9,999 nucleotides of DNA. It comes from an uncultured Gemmatimonadota bacterium (lineage in GTDB: Bacteria > Gemmatimonadota > Gemmatimonadetes > Gemmatimonadales > GWC2-71-9). A model generated the notes under the pieces. That model saw only the letters and a program-made list of their open reading frames with translations, did no database searches and had not been told where the DNA came from. How positions within the stretch are numbered: position 1 is the first letter of the stretch; every line of letters starts with the position of its first letter. Of this stretch, positions 6,652 through 9,999 are shown one piece after another. The position numbers were made by a program, and so were the translations under genes. The stretch lies in NCBI GenBank assembly GCA_946479805.1, contig CAMLHP010000076.1, positions 1 through 9,999 of the forward strand, in the 5' to 3' direction.

Positions 6652-7227
6652 ATGATCGCCACCACACTGCTCTCCCTGCTCGCGCTCTCGGCAACAATTC
6701 CTGAACCGGCCCATCCGGAAGCGCTGGGCTCCCCCTGGCTCTCCATCGAGCTCCCCGCCAATCCGCTCAACGCCCGCACCCGGGACGCCTACCTGCTGGT
6801 GCACAGCTACTACCACTCGACGATCGCGCGCATGCCGCTCACCGGCACTGCCACCGGCATGGTGGATGGCAAGCGGCGAGTGATGCAGCTTCAATTCGAC
6901 GAGACCGGCATGGTCGGCGTCATGGCGGTGAAGCAGACCTGGCCCACGGAAGGAGCCTGGGTGCTCGCCATCAATGGAGGCGGCGACAACGGGCCGACAG
7001 CACTGGTGGGTATTGGGAAGGGCGGGAAGGTGCGCTCAGTCGAGGTGCCAACCCAGACCAGGGGAGATGACACCTGGGGCCGCAAGGTCACCGAGCGCGA
7101 CATCGACAACACGCTCAAGGAAGTGGCAGCTGCGGACAGCCAGGGCCGCACGCACGACCTGGCGTATGCGGGGCTGGTGCTGCCGCTGGCAGGGGCGGGG
7201 CTGATTCTGCGGAAGGCCAGGAAGTAG
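6652..7227 (+). CDS. Exported hypothetical protein with C-terminal membrane anchor
   Basis: A 191-residue protein that I do not recognise as a named family. The ATG at 6652 is preferred because GGAGG (6642-6646) lies 5 bases before it and gives a clean signal peptide (MIATTLLSLLALSAT). The in-frame ATG at 6613 would put charged and Pro-rich residues first and overlap the candidate promoter. The middle part (about 25-135) is rich in beta-strand-like stretches (WLSIELPANPLNARTRDAYLLVHSYYH, GTATGMVDGKRRVMQLQF, GAWVLAINGG), suggesting an immunoglobulin-like or FixH/YtkA-like sandwich, which is only an impression. Residues 171-186 form a membrane helix (AYAGLVLPLAGAGLIL) closed by RKARK, so it is probably held in the inner membrane with its domain outside. 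It lies 69 bp after the DUF4097 gene in the same direction. Confidence 0.75.
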   Translation: MIATTLLSLLALSATIPEPAHPEALGSPWLSIELPANPLNARTRDAYLLVHSYYHSTIARMPLTGTATGMVDGKRRVMQLQFDETGMVGVMAVKQTWPTEGAWVLAINGGGDNGPTALVGIGKGGKVRSVEVPTQTRGDDTWGRKVTERDIDNTLKEVAAADSQGRTHDLAYAGLVLPLAGAGLILRKARK

Positions 7228-7259
7228 CGACGACCTCGCCCCGCTGAGCGAAGCTCCCG

Positions 7260-8480
7260 CTATCCTGCTGGCTTCAGCAGGGCGTACCCCAGCACCCGCG
7301 GCGCTTCGCCTGGATCCCGCCACACGCCGTAGATCATCTCGGCACCGATGTACATCGGATCGAAGCGGGGCGGGATCGCGATCTCGCCCTGCCAGATCCC
7401 GCTGATGTCGAACACCGCCCAGATACTCGGCTGGTCGCCCCGCACCGAGTAATGCTCTACCCAGATGTTGCCGGCGTCGTCCGGAAGCACGCGCTCTATC
7501 ACCGGCATGCTTCCCGGGAACGGCGCCGAGTCGAGCGCCCGCACCAGAGCAGAGTCGAGCTGGCGCTGCATGCCGTCGGCGGGAGGCGCGATGGCGCGGG
7601 CGGTGCGGAAGCCGTCAATCGCCTCGGGCGTGACCGGCGCCCCGGTCACTTCGCGCCGGATGCTCATGGTTCGCTGTCCCGCGGCGTCGAACAGGTCGAC
7701 TTCGTACTTCCCTCCCTCGCTCACGCCGAACCCGCCGAAGCGCACGAACGCGCTGGTGCGACGCCCGAACGGCCTCGGCATGGGCGCGATGAACTGCTGG
7801 CCGGCGGTCGCGATCTCCACCCCGAAGCTCTCGCTCCACGCAATCCGCGCCAGCGTGTCCTGCACCCGCCCGTCGGCGCCAAAACGGAGCAGAGTCGCGG
7901 AATCCCGCCGCACCCGGCCCGCTGAATCGGGAAATGGAAACACCGCCCCGCCGGCTGCAACCAGCATGGTGCCATCGCGAAACCGGCCGACCGGCGTGAC
8001 GAACAAATCGCCGATGTCAGCGAGCTCGGCCACACGGGTGGTCCTGGCGTCACCGAACAGGGTGAATCGCCTCTGCACTAGATCATACGCCAACAGAGAA
8101 TCAGCAGCAGTCGCCAGCCAGCTGAGCCCCTCGAACTCCCCCGCCTCGCTGCCGCGTCCGCCCAGCGCGCGCAGTGGTGCGCCCGAGGGCGTGAACAACC
8201 TGATGCGCTGGGTCACGCCATCCGCCACAGCGATCGCGCCCGCAGGTGTGCGGATTACAGCCACGATGTCCTGGAACGGCGCCGCGCCGGTGCCGGCGAT
8301 GTTCAGCGAGGCGGTGTCGGCCAGGGTCCAGCGCGTCGCAGCGGTCCAGGCCGGTTCTAGGTTGAGCACAATACGCACACCCGCGCTGTCGCGCGCAGCG
8401 GCGCCGGTGCCCACCGCTTCCGGCGGGCGGCGACAGGCGAACAGCGTAACGCAAACCAGACTGCAGACGGTGAATCGCAT
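7260..8480 (-). CDS. Six-bladed beta-propeller lipoprotein
   Basis: A 406-residue exported protein. The ATG at 8480 is chosen because it gives a lipoprotein signal peptide, MRFTVCSLVCVTLFAC, with LFAC as lipobox and Cys16 as the lipidated residue; the longer open frame upstream has no membrane character and covers a structured intergenic repeat. No strong ribosome site is seen. After the signal comes RDSAGVRIVLNLEPAW (about residues 28-43), then WTLADTASLNIAGTGAAPFQDIVAVIRTPAGAIAVADGVTQRIRLFTPSGAPLRALGGRGSEAGEFEGLS, the repeating beta-propeller pattern (strand, VADG, IRLF-x-x-x-G, GRxGxxxGEF) of the 6-bladed propeller proteins abundant in Gemmatimonadota and Bacteroidetes. These are surface or periplasmic proteins of unknown ligand. 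It converges on the exported hypothetical gene with 32 bp between stop codons. Confidence 0.82.
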   Translation of the reverse strand: MRFTVCSLVCVTLFACRRPPEAVGTGAAARDSAGVRIVLNLEPAWTAATRWTLADTASLNIAGTGAAPFQDIVAVIRTPAGAIAVADGVTQRIRLFTPSGAPLRALGGRGSEAGEFEGLSWLATAADSLLAYDLVQRRFTLFGDARTTRVAELADIGDLFVTPVGRFRDGTMLVAAGGAVFPFPDSAGRVRRDSATLLRFGADGRVQDTLARIAWSESFGVEIATAGQQFIAPMPRPFGRRTSAFVRFGGFGVSEGGKYEVDLFDAAGQRTMSIRREVTGAPVTPEAIDGFRTARAIAPPADGMQRQLDSALVRALDSAPFPGSMPVIERVLPDDAGNIWVEHYSVRGDQPSIWAVFDISGIWQGEIAIPPRFDPMYIGAEMIYGVWRDPGEAPRVLGYALLKPAG

Positions 8481-8496
8481 TGAAAAGAAGGTAACA

Positions 8497-8613
8497 TCGG
8501 CTGTTCGCGCCGCGCCTCCCGTAGGCGTTGCTGGCGCGAGCGGTGGCCCGAGCGTGGACTGTCCCCGCCGAGCGAGCGCCTCAGCCGGAGGGAGGCGCGG
8601 CGCGAGCGGCCGA
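8497..8613. repeat. 117-bp inverted-repeat element with a 24-bp stem
   Basis: Bases 8497-8520 pair with 8590-8613 over 24 positions: 22 Watson-Crick pairs plus T8502-G8608 and T8504-G8606. Just inside, AGGCG (8523-8527) pairs with CGCCT (8577-8581). An 11-base direct repeat GGCGCGAGCGG occurs at 8533-8543 and 8599-8609. As plus-strand RNA the two T-G positions are G-U pairs; as minus-strand RNA they become A-C mismatches. The element ends 17 bases before the propeller lipoprotein start codon. The rest of this gap (8614-8770) holds no gene that I can support; a minus-strand TATACT at 8662-8667 is a weak -10 candidate. Confidence 0.7.
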
Positions 8614-8770
8614 GGCGCCGAGCTGCCGGAAGGATACAGCGGCGCGAACGACTGGACGCCGAGTATACGTGCCATCAGTGTGTTCACGCTGTTCTTCCGT
8701 GTGATCAGCGGATCGGGGTTAAGTTGAGTACGCACACAGAAGCGTGCATCACACCCCATGGAGAGGGATC

Positions 8771-9202
8771 ATGACCACCAGCAGCGCAGAAGGCATTTGG
8801 GAAGGCGGACTCAAGGGAGGCAACGGCACCTTCAGCGCCGGTTCCGGCGCATTCAAGGGAGCCTATTCATTCGGCACGCGGTTCGAGAGCGCCAAGGGCA
8901 CCAACCCAGAGGAACTACTCGCGGCGGCGCATGCCGCCTGCTTCAGCATGGCACTGTCCGGTGCGCTCGAAGCCGCAGGAACCCCGCCCACCAGGATAAC
9001 CACCAAGGCATCGGCCACGGTCGAGAAGGCAGGTGGCGGCTTCCGCATCACCACCATCAAGCTGGAAACCACTGGCGTCGTGCCCGGCATTGACCAGGCA
9101 AAGTTCCGGGAGACGGCGAAAGAGGCCGCTCAGGGATGCCCGGTGTCGCAGGCACTGGCGAACAACCTGAAGATCGAAGTCGAGGCGAGACTGGAAGAGT
9201 AG
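8771..9202 (+). CDS. osmC: OsmC-family peroxiredoxin
   Basis: A 143-residue cytoplasmic thiol peroxidase that reduces organic hydroperoxides, matching the length of E. coli OsmC. Seen: the two redox cysteines Cys57 (LLAAAHAACFSMALS) and Cys123 (AAQGCPVSQAL), with Arg37 and Glu47/Glu48 (TNPEELLAAAH) in the positions of the catalytic Arg and Glu. The N-terminal half shows the alternating glycine pattern WEGGLKGGNGTFSAGSGAFKGAYSF typical of the OsmC rather than the Ohr branch. The ATG at 8771 is chosen over one at 8744 because GAGAGGGA (8761-8768) lies directly before it. The stop codon is the first three bases of a 9-nt repeat array. No OhrR- or OxyR-like gene is near. The physiological trigger is not visible. 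Confidence 0.94.
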   Translation: MTTSSAEGIWEGGLKGGNGTFSAGSGAFKGAYSFGTRFESAKGTNPEELLAAAHAACFSMALSGALEAAGTPPTRITTKASATVEKAGGGFRITTIKLETTGVVPGIDQAKFRETAKEAAQGCPVSQALANNLKIEVEARLEE

Positions 9203-9284
9203 AAGAGGTAGAAAAGGTAGAAGAGGTAGAAGAGGTAGAAGAGGTGGTTGAGGGGGCCCTCTTCTACCTCTTCTACCTCTTCTA
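9200..9284. repeat. 9-nt tandem array forming a long hairpin between convergent genes
   Basis: TAGAAGAGG is repeated five times from 9200 to 9244 (the second copy has one change, TAGAAAAGG), followed by the degenerate TGGTTGAGG. After GGGGC come three perfect copies of its inverse, CCTCTTCTA, at 9258-9284. Copies three to five (9218-9244) pair perfectly with the three inverse copies, a 27-bp stem with a 13-base loop. The TAG that opens the first copy is the osmC stop codon, and the TAG that opens the last inverse copy is the stop codon of the esterase gene. No T-run follows the stem on either strand, so it is not a textbook intrinsic terminator, though a stem this long may still stop polymerase or protect 3' ends. 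Confidence 0.9.
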
Positions 9285-9932
9285 CTTAAGATACTTCCAC
9301 ACCATCTCCGCAATGATCCGGTGCCCCCTGGCATTCGGATGTATCCCGTCCGCCGTGTTGAGTGAATCCACGCCGCCGACCCCTTCCAGCAGGAACGGCA
9401 CCAGCGTGGCGCCGTGCTTCTCCGCCATCGCCGGATACACCGCGCGGAACGCGTCCGCGTAGCGCGCGCCCATGTTGGGCGGCGCCTCCATGCCCACTAC
9501 CACCAGCCGGATAGTCGAGTCGTGCCGCTGCACCCGCGAGAGGATGCTGTCCAGGTTGGCCCTCAGCGCTTCCACCGGCAGCCCCCGCAGCCCATCGTTG
9601 GCGCCGGTCTCCACTACCATCACGTCCATCGGCTGCTGCAGCACCCAGTCCAGCCGCTCCAGCGCCCCCGCCGAGGTCTCGCCACTGATTCCCGCGTTCT
9701 GCGTACGGTATGGGAGTCCCGCCGAGTCGAGCTTCTGCTGGATCAGCGCCGGATACGCCTCGGCGGGGTCCACTCCCAGCCCGGCGGTGAGGCTGGTGCC
9801 CAGAAAGACGATGACGCCGCGTTCGTCACCGGGATTGCCGGCGGCCGTTGTGTCGCTGGCGCCCGGGCGGGGAGCATCCCCGGCACAGGCCAGCAGCGCC
9901 GCGCACAGCGCCAGTACCAGATATCTTTGCAT
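9282..9932 (-). CDS. SGNH/GDSL lipoprotein esterase (TesA-like arylesterase)
   Basis: A 216-residue lipid-anchored hydrolase of the SGNH family, similar in layout to E. coli TesA (thioesterase I/lysophospholipase). Seen: signal peptide MQRYLVLALCAALLAC with lipobox LLAC and Cys16; block I FLGTSLTAGLG with nucleophile Ser47 (Thr replaces the Asp of GDSL, a known variant); block II NAGISGET giving the oxyanion glycine; block III GANDG with Asn112; block V DGIHPN with Asp195 and His198 completing the triad. It would cleave esters or thioesters at the periplasmic face of a membrane. The start at 9932 is preferred for a weak GGAA before it; ATG at 9947 adds MFGIG and is also possible. The stop codon lies in the 9-nt repeat array. 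A divergent ABC-type gene starts a few bases upstream, as around tesA in other bacteria. Confidence 0.9.
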   Translation of the reverse strand: MQRYLVLALCAALLACAGDAPRPGASDTTAAGNPGDERGVIVFLGTSLTAGLGVDPAEAYPALIQQKLDSAGLPYRTQNAGISGETSAGALERLDWVLQQPMDVMVVETGANDGLRGLPVEALRANLDSILSRVQRHDSTIRLVVVGMEAPPNMGARYADAFRAVYPAMAEKHGATLVPFLLEGVGGVDSLNTADGIHPNARGHRIIAEMVWKYLK

Positions 9933-9956
9933 GCCAATTCCGAACATGGATGACGA

Positions 9957-9999
9957 ATGATCGAGTGCAATCAGCTCACCAGGACCTACAGCTCCGGCG
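9957..9999 (+). CDS. Start of probable ABC-transporter ATPase (3' end outside window)
   Basis: From the ATG at 9957 the frame reads MIECNQLTRTYSSG up to the window edge. The pattern M-I-E-x-x-x-L-T-R/K-x-Y is the usual first strand of ABC ATPases, and tesA-like genes are commonly next to, and divergent from, a YbbA/LolD-type ATPase gene. GGA at 9948-9950 is a possible weak ribosome site. Only 14 codons are visible, so the call rests on a short motif and on context. Confidence 0.5.
   Translation, partial: MIECNQLTRTYSSG

Noticed and set aside
7246..7281. Two small hairpins (GAGC-GAA-GCTC at 7246-7256 and CCTGCTG-GCTT-CAGCAGG at 7264-7281) as a terminator pair at the fourth convergent junction
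   Set aside because: Stems of 4 and 7 bp, no T-run on either strand, and the second lies within the coding end of the lipoprotein gene; not enough for a terminator call.
7465..8727. 420-codon plus-strand open frame opposite the propeller lipoprotein
   Set aside because: Ser/Arg/Pro-rich shadow without a signal peptide or motifs; the minus strand has a lipobox and a repeating propeller pattern.
8731..8747. Imperfect palindrome GCACAC...GCGTGC before osmC as a regulator site
   Set aside because: Only five of six arm bases match and no OhrR/OxyR-like consensus is visible; chance is a sufficient explanation.
9200..9284. CRISPR array or minisatellite-type coding repeat
   Set aside because: Units are contiguous with no spacers, the second half is inverted, and every copy brings an in-frame TAG, so it is neither CRISPR nor coding.
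9946..9960. Alternative plus-strand starts at 9946 and 9950 for the gene entering at the right edge
   Set aside because: The first meets a stop after four codons, and the second gives a sequence without family resemblance; the frame from 9957 gives the ABC-like MIECNQLTRTY.

Overview
This is a 10 kb stretch of a high-G+C (by eye about two thirds G+C) Gram-negative-type bacterial chromosome. Outer-membrane or envelope proteins (OmpA-like C-terminal domain, two lipoproteins) indicate a double membrane. A secreted propeller lipoprotein with a DSAGVRIV-type N-terminal motif, an ECF sigma/anti-sigma/DUF4097 cluster and the overall codon use resemble Gemmatimonadota. That phylum assignment is an inference from family resemblance, not a search result.

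Layout from left to right. (1) The end of an OmpA-family protein (+) with a strong intrinsic terminator, then a cluster of CGGCT-palindrome repeats. (2) A YedA-like DMT exporter (-). Diverging from it is a two-gene unit (+): a small Hpt-domain protein whose 3' end overlaps the start of an APC-superfamily amino-acid permease. (3) A 7-nt-periodic hairpin between the permease and a converging AI-2E/PerM-type membrane protein (-). (4) Diverging from PerM, an operon (+): ECF sigma factor, zf-HC2 anti-sigma factor (ATGA overlap) and secreted DUF4097 protein, followed after 69 bp by an unrecognised exported protein with a C-terminal membrane anchor. (5) Converging on that, a six-bladed beta-propeller lipoprotein (-), with a 117-bp inverted-repeat element immediately upstream of its start. 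(6) An OsmC peroxiredoxin (+) converging on a TesA-like SGNH/GDSL lipoprotein esterase (-), separated by a 9-nt tandem array forming a long hairpin. (7) The first 14 codons of a divergent gene that reads like an ABC-transporter ATPase, the classic neighbour of tesA.

The window is mainly housekeeping, envelope and stress functions. I see no phage, transposase, CRISPR, rRNA or tRNA, and no clear new multi-gene system. The most noteworthy material is non-coding. Three of the four convergent gene junctions are filled by unrelated long inverted repeats, and one of them is bounded exactly by the stop codons of both flanking genes. There is a candidate self-controlled, possibly leaderless ECF promoter, with a similar site upstream of the exported hypothetical gene. 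A long stem lies just upstream of the propeller lipoprotein gene.
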